This document shows positions 45,136 through 55,033 of a DNA stretch of 64,000 nucleotides, in pieces. The notes under the pieces are model-generated. The model searched no databases, was not told where the DNA came from, and saw only the letters and a program-made list of their open reading frames with translations. The stretch comes from SZUA-22 sp963751695 (GTDB taxonomy: Bacteria > Bacteroidota > Ignavibacteria > Ignavibacteriales > Melioribacteraceae), in NCBI GenBank assembly GCA_963751695.1, contig CAVVVP010000002.1:62001-126000 (forward strand), written 5' to 3'. Numbering within the stretch: position 1 is the first letter of the stretch; every line of letters starts with the position of its first letter. A program made the translations under genes and the position numbers.

Positions 45136-48100
45136 CTATTTTAGCAAAATCATTTTTCTTGATAAAACAGAAGCACCTGAAGTCAAGCGATAGATATATA
45201 ATCCTGATGTAAGGTTCGAAGCATCAAAAGTTACTGAATAATTGCCGACAGATTGTTCTTTATTTACCAGAGTTGTAACTTCGCGTCCCAAAATATCATA
45301 TACTTTAAGTAAAACATCGGCAGTAGCGGAGCTCTTATTCAATAAACTTGGAATAGAATAGTTTATTGATGTGCTCGGATTAAAAGGATTCGGATAATTT
45401 TGAGATAATGAAAATCCAGTAGGGAGGATCTTATCATTAATGGAAGTAACAACTACGGAATCTTCCCCACCAGCCTCGTAGTATCTTGCTGTAAATTCTT
45501 GTAAATAATAATTAGCAATTTGATTGTCTTGAATAATCAATGTGTTTTCATCATTACTATTTTCTGCCGCAGATGACCAGTTATGTGAACCAGTAATTAA
45601 ATATGCCGTCTTTCCTAAAGGTTCCGCGTCAATAATTGCATACTTATGATGAAGAAATCCTGCACCTCCACCTTTAACTAAAATATCAACTCCGTTGCTC
45701 TCAAGATATTGGAATTCAGTTCCCAAATCGGTATCGTTGCTCAAAATAACTCTGGTTTTACCACCTTCATTTTTGAGTGCTATAATAGAATCTGCAAGCT
45801 CTTGTCGAGTAAATGTAAGCAAAGCTACATTTATTGAATTTTCAGCTTTTCCTAGTGTTTTACCAATATTTGATGTTGTTCTATCACTAGGACTAAAATA
45901 GCTTTCAATTTTTCTACCACCAATAACAAAATTATGAGGTGTATTATTTAGTTTTCTAGCTCCAAATCTTGAGGTTGTAGAATTTGGTGCTGCAGTACTG
46001 CTTCCCCACATTTCATTAAATTCAGTAGTATAAGCACCAGCAAGTGCAACATCTTGAATTTCAATTACATTTTGTCGATCATCTTCTGTACCAGGATCGG
46101 TTGCATTCCACGAGCCTGAAATTACCCAAACTTTGTCCGGGTCTCCACCATTATAGTCAAAAACATAAATTTTATTATGGTGAAGTCCAACACCATCATT
46201 TTCGCCGTAGGCATCATTAATATATGGAACTCCACTATTTCGAAGTGTTGACCATGGAGCAGTTGTTCTGGTATCGTATTCACCAATTACTCTAACTGCA
46301 ACGCCTCTGTTTTTAGCATTTACTAAAGCCGTAGCTACTTCTGCTCCGACCGTTCCACTTAAACTATAAAGAGCTGCATCAATTGAATGCGTAGCACTAT
46401 TTATTCTGTCAATAGCAACTTGTTTTAAATTCACATTCCCGTTTGCTGCTATACCAGAAGAAACACTTAAATCTATAGTTTTGTTAAAATATACATTTAT
46501 ATCACCAGTAGTTTCAGAACCAGAAGTAGTGCTAGAAACAATATTTCCAGAAAAACTTGTATCAGAATTAGCAACCGAAAAGACTTGCAAATTATAAATT
46601 TTAGCAATTTCTAAGTCAGGAACAGTTGCAGAATGAACTAATCTTAAAGAATCATCTATATCAACTACACCCAATTCATAATTTGTTGTTTTTCCATAAC
46701 GAATTCTAGATGTACTAGGGCTAAATGTAGACCATTCTAAAGTTATTGAATTTTCTGTTAAACTAGTTTCTTGTGGATATTTTTCTATTATCGGGCCATT
46801 AGAAACAATATCTAATGGAAAACGAGGCATTATTTGGTATCCGCCAATAAACGGAGAATTAGTTTTATACTGGCTTACCACTCCTATAATATCGAAAACT
46901 CCAGCAGGTGCTGGCATTCCGATTATTGCAGTATTATTATCAATTCTAACTTCAACTGCATCCGATTCTGACGAACCAGTTAGTTTATAATTTTTATAAT
47001 CCCAAGTTGCAACAGGGCTTCCTGCAATTTCAGTAACTGTTACTCCATTAATTCTGACAAGCATTCCTTCATAAATTTCCACACCACCAACTCCATCTCC
47101 TGATAATTGATTTGGTGTAGCAGTTATAATATTAAGAACATTTCCACTACTGACAATTTCATGTAGAATTGGATTTTCAATTTGGTTAAGTCCAGCAAAC
47201 TGAGTAATATTTCCAGAAACTACTATTTCATCACCAACACTTACCGCATCTGCTAGTGTAGGTCCATAAATTGACATACCTCCTGTATTATCCTGAATGT
47301 AACTTGGACTTCCAAACTCATTACCAACAGTAATAATTCCTCTAACAGTAACAAGCTCTCCCATTCTTGTGGAAACACCGTTTAAATCATTTACTTTTAC
47401 GTCTGCAATCGGAACTGGAGAACCAAAAACAGTTATGAGTGGTGTAGGTCCAACTAAACCTAATGAAGTGTTTGTTCCAGAAAACATTTCAAATTTATAA
47501 TTTCCAGTCAACAAAGGAGTAGTAACATTTTTGAAATCTATGCTGATTATATCAGCAGAAAACATAACATCACTGAATAAAATTGTATCAGCAGAAATGA
47601 GGATATCAGAGGTGAAGTTTTCAATAGCAATATCAGCATTATCCTTAGACCATATAAATTCACTCGAAAAAATAATTTTTAAAGTATTTATTGTATACAG
47701 ACTATCTGCTAAATATTGAAAACTTATATCAATAAGAGAATCTCCAGATACTACTGTTGGATCACATGAAACCAAACCAGAACCTTCCGATCTTGAGCGC
47801 ATTGAAGTTATCCAATTCAAATTATTTGGAGTATTACCCTCCCCGAGAGTTGGGGTGCCATTTGTTGTCCAATTTCCTATATCATCTATTTTGGGTATTT
47901 CATCTTCGTTAAAAAATGTTGAAGTTCCACTAGTGGAAGATGATGTGAAATGTATTTTTGGCTCGGGTAAACTACTTGAGTTTGCGCCTCCCCAAGAAAT
48001 TCCATGTATAGGAGTACCTGAACTACTTTTAATCTGGACTGCATCAGATGACCCTGCGAACAGAAAAACATTTCCCGTTAAATAGGGGGCATTATTTGAT

Positions 48101-48426
48101 TTTAGAATCAGTTTATAATCTGAAGCATCTGTATCCTCAGCAAATGTATTTTCTGATCTAGCGATTACAATGATGGTTCCTTTTTTTAGATTGCTCCACA
48201 ACAAATTCGATGTAAAAATTAATGGCTGTTGAACACTACCACTTGAGCTAAAATCAACAATACTCCAGTTTCGCATATCCAATCCATCTTCAAGTATTAA
48301 TAATTCAATCCATTCATCTGTACTGCTGGAATTATATACTTCATTTAATAATACAGATTGCCCAAATGAAAATGATGAAATTAATAGAATGTAATAAAGC
48401 ATAAAACCCGAAATGTAACTTCTCAT
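45136..48426 (-). CDS. T9SS-secreted lamin-tail / OB-like / phospholipase D protein, probable extracellular nuclease
   Basis: This 1096-residue protein has, in order: signal peptide (LLISSFSFGQ); lamin-tail domain (VLLNEVYNSSSTDEWIEL); an OB-like module as in secreted nucleases (LVTVRGIITVGNEFGSP, IVVSGNITQFAGLNQIENP); a fibronectin III module; a phospholipase D pair with HKD motifs at about 46156-46188 (LHHNKIYVFD, then SGSWN) and 45627-45660 (LHHKYAIIDA, then TGSHNWSSAAENSNDEN); and a T9SS sorting domain (LSQNYPNPFNPSTSINYSI). Lamin-tail plus OB plus nuclease is the layout of known extracellular DNases; here the nuclease is PLD-type, so DNA or phospholipid cleavage at the surface is inferred. 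GGAGAG precedes the ATG. It lies 117 bases downstream of the NHL lipoprotein gene. Confidence 0.8.
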   Translation of the reverse strand: MRSYISGFMLYYILLISSFSFGQSVLLNEVYNSSSTDEWIELLILEDGLDMRNWSIVDFSSSGSVQQPLIFTSNLLWSNLKKGTIIVIARSENTFAEDTDASDYKLILKSNNAPYLTGNVFLFAGSSDAVQIKSSSGTPIHGISWGGANSSSLPEPKIHFTSSSTSGTSTFFNEDEIPKIDDIGNWTTNGTPTLGEGNTPNNLNWITSMRSRSEGSGLVSCDPTVVSGDSLIDISFQYLADSLYTINTLKIIFSSEFIWSKDNADIAIENFTSDILISADTILFSDVMFSADIISIDFKNVTTPLLTGNYKFEMFSGTNTSLGLVGPTPLITVFGSPVPIADVKVNDLNGVSTRMGELVTVRGIITVGNEFGSPSYIQDNTGGMSIYGPTLADAVSVGDEIVVSGNITQFAGLNQIENPILHEIVSSGNVLNIITATPNQLSGDGVGGVEIYEGMLVRINGVTVTEIAGSPVATWDYKNYKLTGSSESDAVEVRIDNNTAIIGMPAPAGVFDIIGVVSQYKTNSPFIGGYQIMPRFPLDIVSNGPIIEKYPQETSLTENSITLEWSTFSPSTSRIRYGKTTNYELGVVDIDDSLRLVHSATVPDLEIAKIYNLQVFSVANSDTSFSGNIVSSTTSGSETTGDINVYFNKTIDLSVSSGIAANGNVNLKQVAIDRINSATHSIDAALYSLSGTVGAEVATALVNAKNRGVAVRVIGEYDTRTTAPWSTLRNSGVPYINDAYGENDGVGLHHNKIYVFDYNGGDPDKVWVISGSWNATDPGTEDDRQNVIEIQDVALAGAYTTEFNEMWGSSTAAPNSTTSRFGARKLNNTPHNFVIGGRKIESYFSPSDRTTSNIGKTLGKAENSINVALLTFTRQELADSIIALKNEGGKTRVILSNDTDLGTEFQYLESNGVDILVKGGGAGFLHHKYAIIDAEPLGKTAYLITGSHNWSSAAENSNDENTLIIQDNQIANYYLQEFTARYYEAGGEDSVVVTSINDKILPTGFSLSQNYPNPFNPSTSINYSIPSLLNKSSATADVLLKVYDILGREVTTLVNKEQSVGNYSVTFDASNLTSGLYIYRLTSGASVLSRKMILLK

Positions 48427-48440
48427 GTACTCTCCAAAAA

Positions 48441-48490
48441 TAAAAGGGATTTTGTTAAAAATGGTAGTTAGAATTAAAAGGGATTTTGTT
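48441..48490. repeat. pair of 16-bp direct repeats upstream of the PLD-protein gene
   Basis: TAAAAGGGATTTTGTT occurs at 48441-48456 and again at 48475-48490. The copies are 34 bases apart and lie 15-64 bases upstream of the leftward gene's start, so they cover its probable leader or promoter. Confidence 0.7.
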
Positions 48491-48543
48491 TCCCATTGTA
48501 ATTGTCAATTTATCATTCAAATATGTATTTATATATTAGATTC

Positions 48544-49626
48544 TTAATCTATTTCGGTTGAAAGAATAAAGCGAACAATTCTGTTATTTTCAGTATCTGC
48601 GACATAAATTGTTCGATCGTAGTAAGCAACTGCATGGGGTGAATTAAATACTTCTGGCCCTCCAAAAGATTCCATTTCATCACCAAAAGAATTGAATTTA
48701 AATATTGAATCCTTTGCAGCGTCAGCGACGAAAATGTTGTTATAAATGTCCAAGGTACTTCCCTCTGGTTTTTCAAATCTTGCAACTTGCATTATATCTG
48801 TAACAAAAGGAGAATATCTATTTTGATATCCAGTAAAGTCTTCGGTTATCACATAGTCTAACACTTGAGTTTTAAAACTGTTCTCTCCAATCAGGGTAAC
48901 AATAATATTATAATTATTCCCACTAAATGAGTTTAAGGAACTGATATTATTTGCCGATAACAATCCAGTACCAAGTGGTTCTAGTAAAGGAACACGCCCT
49001 ATTAAGGTATCTTTTTTTGAACCATCCGAAAGTTCAATTTTTCTAAATATAAGAATAGAATTGTCAGGGTCGATAAATGTAGCATTATTTGGTCCTCTTC
49101 TGGCAATAAAAAATCCATTGTCAAAAAATGATGCTGCTCCAGTATATTCCCGGTCAGGTCTGTTGAAATCAAAATCGGTGTTAGGTAACAATCGAGTAAT
49201 TGGCGCATTTTCAATATAGTGCTGGGCAGCAACCATATCCAATTTATAAACAGCACTGTAAGTAACAGTTGAACTTCCAATCAATGTATCAAACTGGGCA
49301 CACACTATTAGATTCAATTGAAAATCTTGAGCAATGGCAACAGGTTTTTGGATCTCTCTTTCTCCCAATATATGCCCGGCAATATTCAGCATTACAATTC
49401 TGTCATTATCAGTGTCGGCAACATAAATGAATGTCTCTTTACCAACTATTATATCTTGTGGTCCGTTGAAGCCGGTCCAAACTGGGTTTTGTTGAATATA
49501 TAGAGTATCATCAATTACCTGACCACCATCAGGAGGTGAATTATCTGGTGCTATGAATTTCTCTGTGCAATTCCAGATCAAGAATCCAATAAGTAATAGA
49601 AATATTTTTGTTAAACTTTTTCTCAT
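48544..49626 (-). CDS. NHL-repeat lipoprotein
   Basis: A 360-residue lipoprotein (signal ending FLIWNC, Cys 20) with a beta-propeller of NHL-type repeats. The clearest are the first (GPQDIIVGKETFIYVADTDN followed by RIVMLN) and the last (SPHAVAYYDRTIYVADTENN followed by RIVRF), which close the ring; middle blades are divergent. Such propellers bind proteins or carbohydrates rather than catalyse. The ATG overlaps the stop of the PorV-family gene by one base (TAATG), so translation is coupled. It is the last gene of the tightly packed envelope operon. Confidence 0.85.
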   Translation of the reverse strand: MRKSLTKIFLLLIGFLIWNCTEKFIAPDNSPPDGGQVIDDTLYIQQNPVWTGFNGPQDIIVGKETFIYVADTDNDRIVMLNIAGHILGEREIQKPVAIAQDFQLNLIVCAQFDTLIGSSTVTYSAVYKLDMVAAQHYIENAPITRLLPNTDFDFNRPDREYTGAASFFDNGFFIARRGPNNATFIDPDNSILIFRKIELSDGSKKDTLIGRVPLLEPLGTGLLSANNISSLNSFSGNNYNIIVTLIGENSFKTQVLDYVITEDFTGYQNRYSPFVTDIMQVARFEKPEGSTLDIYNNIFVADAAKDSIFKFNSFGDEMESFGGPEVFNSPHAVAYYDRTIYVADTENNRIVRFILSTEID

Positions 49627-50606
49627 TAATAAAGACCTAAAATAATCGAGAATCTATGAGTTGAACCCAATCTAGAGAATTGTGCGAAGGCATAATCAAC
49701 AGCTACATTAGCAATACCAAGAGGCAACTTAACACCTGCACCAGCAGTAAAACTCTGTTCATCTAAATTTACTTTATATCCACCACGCAGATTTAATATT
49801 TCATTATAAGAGTATTCCAAGCCAACACCAACATTTTCACTATTATCGTTTGGGTGGTTAAGTTGAATAGCAGCAGTAAGTCTATTTCTATCATTCTGCC
49901 AAGGTTCGAAGGCAAAACCAATTCTAAACATTGTTGGAGGAGAAAATGACTGCCAATTGGATTCTGTTCGGTTTCCCCATAAGGTCACTTCGCCATCTGG
50001 AGCTAATTCATTTCCAAAGTTAGTAATTGTAACCGCAAAGCGAGTTGTGCCGAGCCCTGTCCAATACATAGTCCCAAGATCAATCATAACTCCTCGCATC
50101 TTCAGTTTATCAAGTGTTTCTTCGACATATCTAATGGAACCACCGAAACTAAATTGTTCGGTCATTTTTCTGGAATATGTAACAGTTAGTGCAACGTCAC
50201 CATAAGAGAAATACTGACCAGTTCCGAATGGATTAACTTCATCTGTAACCTTCATATCATCCATGTGAAGTGCCGTCAATGATATACCCAATGCATCACT
50301 TGAAGAGAATTTATAGAATGCTCCTAAAAATTCTTGGCTTATGTCCGCCACCCATTGATTATGTGAGAACATTACTTCATTTTGCTTTGCGAAAACCAAA
50401 CCAGCGGGATTCCAATAGAGTGCGGATGCATCATCAGCTATTGCAACAAAAGCATCAGCCATTGCAGTTGCTCTACCTCCTACACCAATTTTTAGGAACT
50501 GTAGGGTAGAGATACCAGCACGCTGACCACCTAATGTTGGGAAGATCTGAGCACTAAGCTCAACTAAGTTCAAAAACAGTAATATGATTATAAAATATTT
50601 TTTCAT
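49626..50606 (-). CDS. PorV/PorQ family outer-membrane beta-barrel
   Basis: The 326-residue protein has a signal peptide (MKKYFIIILLFLNLVELSAQ) and the family opening FLKIGVGGRATAMADAFVAI ADDASALYWNPAGL (two adjacent pieces), then alternating beta strands of a FadL-like barrel ending in aromatic residues (FSIILGLY). PorV in T9SS shuttles cargo from the translocon to the attachment machinery. A PorV-like gene among T9SS cargo and TonB genes suggests a dedicated partner for this operon's secreted proteins. Overlaps of one base on both sides (TAATG) show strict translational coupling. Confidence 0.85.
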   Translation of the reverse strand: MKKYFIIILLFLNLVELSAQIFPTLGGQRAGISTLQFLKIGVGGRATAMADAFVAIADDASALYWNPAGLVFAKQNEVMFSHNQWVADISQEFLGAFYKFSSSDALGISLTALHMDDMKVTDEVNPFGTGQYFSYGDVALTVTYSRKMTEQFSFGGSIRYVEETLDKLKMRGVMIDLGTMYWTGLGTTRFAVTITNFGNELAPDGEVTLWGNRTESNWQSFSPPTMFRIGFAFEPWQNDRNRLTAAIQLNHPNDNSENVGVGLEYSYNEILNLRGGYKVNLDEQSFTAGAGVKLPLGIANVAVDYAFAQFSRLGSTHRFSIILGLY

Positions 50607-53419
50607 TAAAATCTAAAACTCAATCCTACTCTTACGTTTCTTCTTGTCAAATATCTTGCCGGATTATATGGATAAGGAGATATGGGTGCTTGCAAATCTG
50701 GGTAAAGTGGATCGTTCCATGATGATGGAGTTGGATCACCATATTCATAAGCCTTACCAGTTGCTGGATTAACTATTGCCGTGTTCTTTCTATCTAAGAT
50801 GTTATTAACTTCTACCATAAATGATAAAGTTGTTTCTCCGATTCTAAATGATTTTTCAAAATTTAAATCTAACCAAAACCAATCATCACCAATCGCACCG
50901 TTACGATTGTTTCTATCATAATCATATTGTGGTCTTCCATCGATCTCATATTCCCCTGTAAAAATATATTGAGTATATCTTTTGCCCGACTGGAAGAAGA
51001 ATCTTATGTAAAAGTTATAGTCATCCAAAATTCCTTCTCCAAATCCAAAGACTGGTTCCCCTTTTGGCACATAAAAATTTAGAGAAGCAAACGAAGTGAT
51101 CGGCCTATCCCATATCATGTTAGTTTCTTTAATGTCTTCATCCAGTTCGCCACGGGCAATCAAAACACCTTCGTCTGCCGATGAACTCTTTCCTGTGATT
51201 GAAGCATAATTAAATGAAAGCAATCCTGTAAACCATTTTCCTATTCTTTTTTTATACTCAATTTCAACTCCCCGCGAACGAGCGTAATCTGAATTTACAT
51301 ATGTTATAAATGATCGTCCTGTTTGCCTGGCCGACTGTATCTTTGCTGTACGCGTACTTACATAGTCAAATATATCTTTGTAATAAGCTGTCACGGTAAG
51401 TACATCATCTAATGAAAATTGTGTCTTTAAACCAATTTCATATGCAACGGTTGTCTCTGGATCGAGATTTGGATTTCCAAACCGCTGAAATGATGATTGC
51501 GCATTGGACGGAGATAATTTTGCATAAACATATTCAGGACGTGGCCATTTACTAAAATGACCGTAAGAGAAAAAGAGTGTTTGATTATCAGAAACAGGAT
51601 GTGATATACCAAGTCTTGGGCTCAACCTCATCTTAAAGCGCTGTCCATTGAACCACTTATATGTATCATCATAATATTCTTCTCTTACTTCATCTGGTAT
51701 TGTTATTACATCGGGATTTGCTACTGCATCATCAACGTACTTGCCTGGGAACCAATAATCCAGACGTAAACCAAAATTCAAAATCATTCCACTGAAGATT
51801 ATATTATCCTGAGCGTAGAAAGCGCCTGAAGCTGGATATACTTTATAAATGTCATTGTTCAATCCCAATTCCCCTATCCAAGGTCTGTAGATATCAACAA
51901 CTTGCATTTCTTGAAAGGATAAGTAAAATCCAGCTTTGAACTTATTCTTTTCATCAAAGAAACTGGTAATATCGCCTTTGAAGGAAAATTCATCAGTATA
52001 ATGATCTCTCCATGTATCTGGATTTCCTACATCCCAAAATCCATCTCCTGGAATAACGCCGATAGTATCTCGATCTAAATTGTAATACTCAATTGGGAAA
52101 TTCACAATATCTTTTCTTTCTGTATAATCGTAGTAATACTTTCCGTTCGCATCAGCCCGCAGATTAGAAAAGAATTTATTCACCCGGAGCTCATAAAAAG
52201 TACTTGAGTTTAATGTATGGGTCCAACTTAGATTATGAAAATAATTTGCATGTGTGAATGTATTTGCACTATCAAGAATGTTCTGAAAAGTATACTGATA
52301 CCCTGGACTGGGTTCAACATATTCCAGATTGGATTGGAGTGATTGTGAATTTTGATTAATATTGACCGATTGATTAAATGAGTAAGATAATTTTTTCGTG
52401 GGCTCGATATTATATGTCAGTTTTGCCATCCAAAACCAAGTATTAGAAGCCTTTGGTGCAAAACTTGTTCCTCCAAATGTGGAAGAGTAAAGCTGATCAG
52501 CTGTAGGTTTATAGAAACCTTGAGTTATTCCATCGGTCAATCCCATGTAAAAACTTCCGAAAAAGGTTATATATCCTGGGATTTCTAATCCAATTGCAGG
52601 GAGTAAATATTTTGTAATCGGTTCTGGTCCTGAAAGATTTGCTTCGGCAATTTCAGTATTGAATACGTGATATGAATCATCATTCCCAAAATTATCTCTT
52701 TTATAAGCAACATATCCGGAATAATATTCTTGACCTTCACGGGTACGAACGTTTACAACGCCAGATGTCGCCTGCCCATATTCTGCGTTGAATCCACCAG
52801 TAATAACCTCAACTTCCTCAATTGCGTTTGCGCTTAGTTCAAGTCCGAATCCAGTACCTGAGAGTCTATCTTGGACTGATACACCGTCCAGTAAATATGC
52901 GCTTTCATAAGCACGGCCACCTCGAATATGAATAGCATTATCGGACTGTACGACACCAGCCTGCTGGGTAACAACATCTTTCACATTTTCAATTACTGCG
53001 TTCGCAATATCTTCTTTAGAAATAGTAGCTTTGCTTTGAGTTTCTTCAACATCTAAAAGTGGCTTTTCTCCAACGACAATGACATCCTGACCTATAGTCA
53101 AAGATGTTTCTTCCAAATCAACATTTAATTCTGTTGTTGAATTTGCTTTAATAACAATACCAGTATATTTCATAGCTTTGTAGCCAATAAAAGTAACTGA
53201 AATATTGTAAGTGCCGGGAGAGATATTCTCAATTATATAATTTCCATCAAAATCTGTTGCTGCTCCATAGTAAGTTCCATCTATCAAAAGATTAACTCCA
53301 GGAAGTGGAATATCTCCATTGCTTACATCTATAACTTTACCAACTAGCTTCCCTTTACCTTGAGCAAACATAAGTGATGAAAGTAAGGACAATATTGTCA
53401 CAAAAATTATTCGTTTCAA
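50606..53419 (-). CDS. TonB-dependent receptor with carboxypeptidase-regulatory-like N-terminal domain
   Basis: The 937-residue outer-membrane protein has a signal peptide ending MFAQ, a CarboxypepD_reg-like beta-sandwich (VGKVIDVSNGDIPLPGVNLL, GNYIIENISPGTYNISVTFI), a plug domain (ISKEDIANAVIENVKDVVTQ, IHIRGGRAYESAYLLDGVSV) and a 22-strand-type barrel ending VRVGLSFRF. This layout is that of SusC-like and related receptors, but no SusD partner is present, so the substrate may be handled by the adjacent lipoproteins. The start is a TTG that overlaps the stop of the lipoprotein gene (TTGA); no ATG fits the signal peptide. The barrel is shorter than the ~1000 residues of SusC. Confidence 0.9.
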   Translation of the reverse strand: MKRIIFVTILSLLSSLMFAQGKGKLVGKVIDVSNGDIPLPGVNLLIDGTYYGAATDFDGNYIIENISPGTYNISVTFIGYKAMKYTGIVIKANSTTELNVDLEETSLTIGQDVIVVGEKPLLDVEETQSKATISKEDIANAVIENVKDVVTQQAGVVQSDNAIHIRGGRAYESAYLLDGVSVQDRLSGTGFGLELSANAIEEVEVITGGFNAEYGQATSGVVNVRTREGQEYYSGYVAYKRDNFGNDDSYHVFNTEIAEANLSGPEPITKYLLPAIGLEIPGYITFFGSFYMGLTDGITQGFYKPTADQLYSSTFGGTSFAPKASNTWFWMAKLTYNIEPTKKLSYSFNQSVNINQNSQSLQSNLEYVEPSPGYQYTFQNILDSANTFTHANYFHNLSWTHTLNSSTFYELRVNKFFSNLRADANGKYYYDYTERKDIVNFPIEYYNLDRDTIGVIPGDGFWDVGNPDTWRDHYTDEFSFKGDITSFFDEKNKFKAGFYLSFQEMQVVDIYRPWIGELGLNNDIYKVYPASGAFYAQDNIIFSGMILNFGLRLDYWFPGKYVDDAVANPDVITIPDEVREEYYDDTYKWFNGQRFKMRLSPRLGISHPVSDNQTLFFSYGHFSKWPRPEYVYAKLSPSNAQSSFQRFGNPNLDPETTVAYEIGLKTQFSLDDVLTVTAYYKDIFDYVSTRTAKIQSARQTGRSFITYVNSDYARSRGVEIEYKKRIGKWFTGLLSFNYASITGKSSSADEGVLIARGELDEDIKETNMIWDRPITSFASLNFYVPKGEPVFGFGEGILDDYNFYIRFFFQSGKRYTQYIFTGEYEIDGRPQYDYDRNNRNGAIGDDWFWLDLNFEKSFRIGETTLSFMVEVNNILDRKNTAIVNPATGKAYEYGDPTPSSWNDPLYPDLQAPISPYPYNPARYLTRRNVRVGLSFRF

Positions 53420-54978
53420 GGAGTAAGTCCAAATTCGTCTATGATAACTTTCTCGAGCAATTGCTCTACTGATCCTTCAATGGCATTACTAGAATGTAAC
53501 GGTAACCCAATAAAAAAGAGCTCTTTAGAATTATTGATTAAGGAAATTACACCATTTATCTGATTGCTTGAGATATTCTGAATTGCTTGCGCAATCAATG
53601 GACTTGGTATATACGTTCTAACAAAACTTATCGTAGCTGAAGTTTTTAACTGAGGATAATCATCAAATCCAACAAGAGGAATTATATTTGCTCCAGGAAA
53701 AACAAAACTTTCAGCTGTTTCTTCACCAAATCCATCTATGGGTAAGAAACTTTGGATAGTTGCTAAATCATACTCATAAGTTGAAGATGGTTCTTGAATT
53801 GTTAAAGAGTAAGCTATTTTTCCGCCAGAAATAATATAGTCTTGGGTAACAGAACTTGTTAGCTCCAAACTTGGACTAGAATCAGAATACCAGTAGACAT
53901 ACTTGAATAACTTCATTGTCTCAAGGAAAGTTATATTTGCAAATGGAAGCTGAGTCAGTTCTATATCGAACAGATCATATTTATTTACTAATTCACCGTT
54001 TGCAATTGATGAAAATACCTGATCGTAAAATTGTTGAGCACTTACACCCCCTTCATAGTCATCAATTATAAGTAAATCACCTTTCGGTTTCTTGACAAAC
54101 CAAGTCAGACCAGTATCAGGTAAGGAGATATTATTTGAGCTAGATCCGGAGATGTCAGATGCTTGGACATGAATTTTATTATAATCATCAAGTTTTATTC
54201 CCTTTAATGTCCGATCAAAAATATTTCGGTCGGACCCATTAATCAGAATTTCCATTTCAGGCTCGACAGCATTAGGATCCTTTATTCTTAAAGTTACAAG
54301 TCTAACATTACCAGGAAGTGAAACATAATCTGATGTGTCGTTCAGCGAAAGGTTTATAGCCATTATTGATGCATCCCCGTCAAGATCTGTAGCATCCCAA
54401 GCAACCGTAATAACGGGGAAAGTCTCAGCTGGTAAAACTGTACTCTTATTCCATTCAATCTCTGGTGCTGAATTCTTTATTTGGAATTTTTGTGTTGCTG
54501 GAGTTGGATCAATGAGTCCAGTGTCAAAATAGAACTCTCCTTCATCCCATACTCCATTACCATTTTCATCAATAAACGGTTCTGGACCTAAATCTTCACC
54601 ATTCCAAATTATTGATTGATCATATTTATTATTTCCTTCGTTATCAACAGCAATAACCTCAAACGTATAGATCGTATCAGCTGAACCTATCGGTAACGAG
54701 AAAAGACTGTCATTTGCTAGAGTAAAACTCCACTGCTCACTAACTCCAACCCACCTGAAGTAGTACCCTAAAACCAATCCATCTGGATCATCACCCCACC
54801 AGTGAACTTGAAGTCTGCTCTTTTGCTGATTGAGAGAGTCTGGATTATCTGGGAATAGAAATATTTCAGTTTCAGGTGCAATATTTGGAATTAATGGTTG
54901 ATTTACAGTTTCTGAACAAGAATATATTCCCAGAAATGTTATAAACAACAGTAATATGTAACTAGATATTGTCTTCAA
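53416..54978 (-). CDS. lipoprotein with Rossmann-like C-terminal domain, unknown function
   Basis: The 520-residue protein carries a lipoprotein signal ending FLGIYSC (Cys 21). Residues about 35-280 are beta-sandwich repeats with Asp/Asn-rich turns (WWGDDPDGLVLGYYFRWVG, WDATDLDGDASIMAINLSL) like those in other Ignavibacteriota envelope proteins. From about residue 300 a Rossmann-like domain begins (KPKGDLLIIDDYEGGVSAQQ) with alternating strands and helices (YVYWYSDSSPSL, YIISGGKIAYSL), resembling glutamine-amidotransferase-like folds without a recognisable catalytic Cys. The start is a TTG: an in-frame TAG lies directly before it. It is translationally coupled to the TonB receptor gene. I do not recognise a function. 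Confidence 0.72.
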   Translation of the reverse strand: MKTISSYILLLFITFLGIYSCSETVNQPLIPNIAPETEIFLFPDNPDSLNQQKSRLQVHWWGDDPDGLVLGYYFRWVGVSEQWSFTLANDSLFSLPIGSADTIYTFEVIAVDNEGNNKYDQSIIWNGEDLGPEPFIDENGNGVWDEGEFYFDTGLIDPTPATQKFQIKNSAPEIEWNKSTVLPAETFPVITVAWDATDLDGDASIMAINLSLNDTSDYVSLPGNVRLVTLRIKDPNAVEPEMEILINGSDRNIFDRTLKGIKLDDYNKIHVQASDISGSSSNNISLPDTGLTWFVKKPKGDLLIIDDYEGGVSAQQFYDQVFSSIANGELVNKYDLFDIELTQLPFANITFLETMKLFKYVYWYSDSSPSLELTSSVTQDYIISGGKIAYSLTIQEPSSTYEYDLATIQSFLPIDGFGEETAESFVFPGANIIPLVGFDDYPQLKTSATISFVRTYIPSPLIAQAIQNISSNQINGVISLINNSKELFFIGLPLHSSNAIEGSVEQLLEKVIIDEFGLTP

Positions 54979-54994
54979 CTATTTAATTTGTCAT

Positions 54995-55026
54995 AACATG
55001 ATTCCCGCTTACGCGAGAATCATGTT
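54995..55026. repeat. dRS3-like palindromic element between two operon genes
   Basis: AACATGATTC and GAATCATGTT form a 10-bp stem, with an inner CGC/GCG pair around TTAC after one mismatch. The core ATTCCCGCTTACGCGAGAAT resembles the small ATTCCCGC...GCGGGAAT palindromes dispersed in many bacterial genomes. I see only one copy in this window. Position between stop codon 55034 and start 54978 suggests it may trim or attenuate the operon's mRNA. Confidence 0.55.
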
Positions 55027-55033
55027 GTATATT

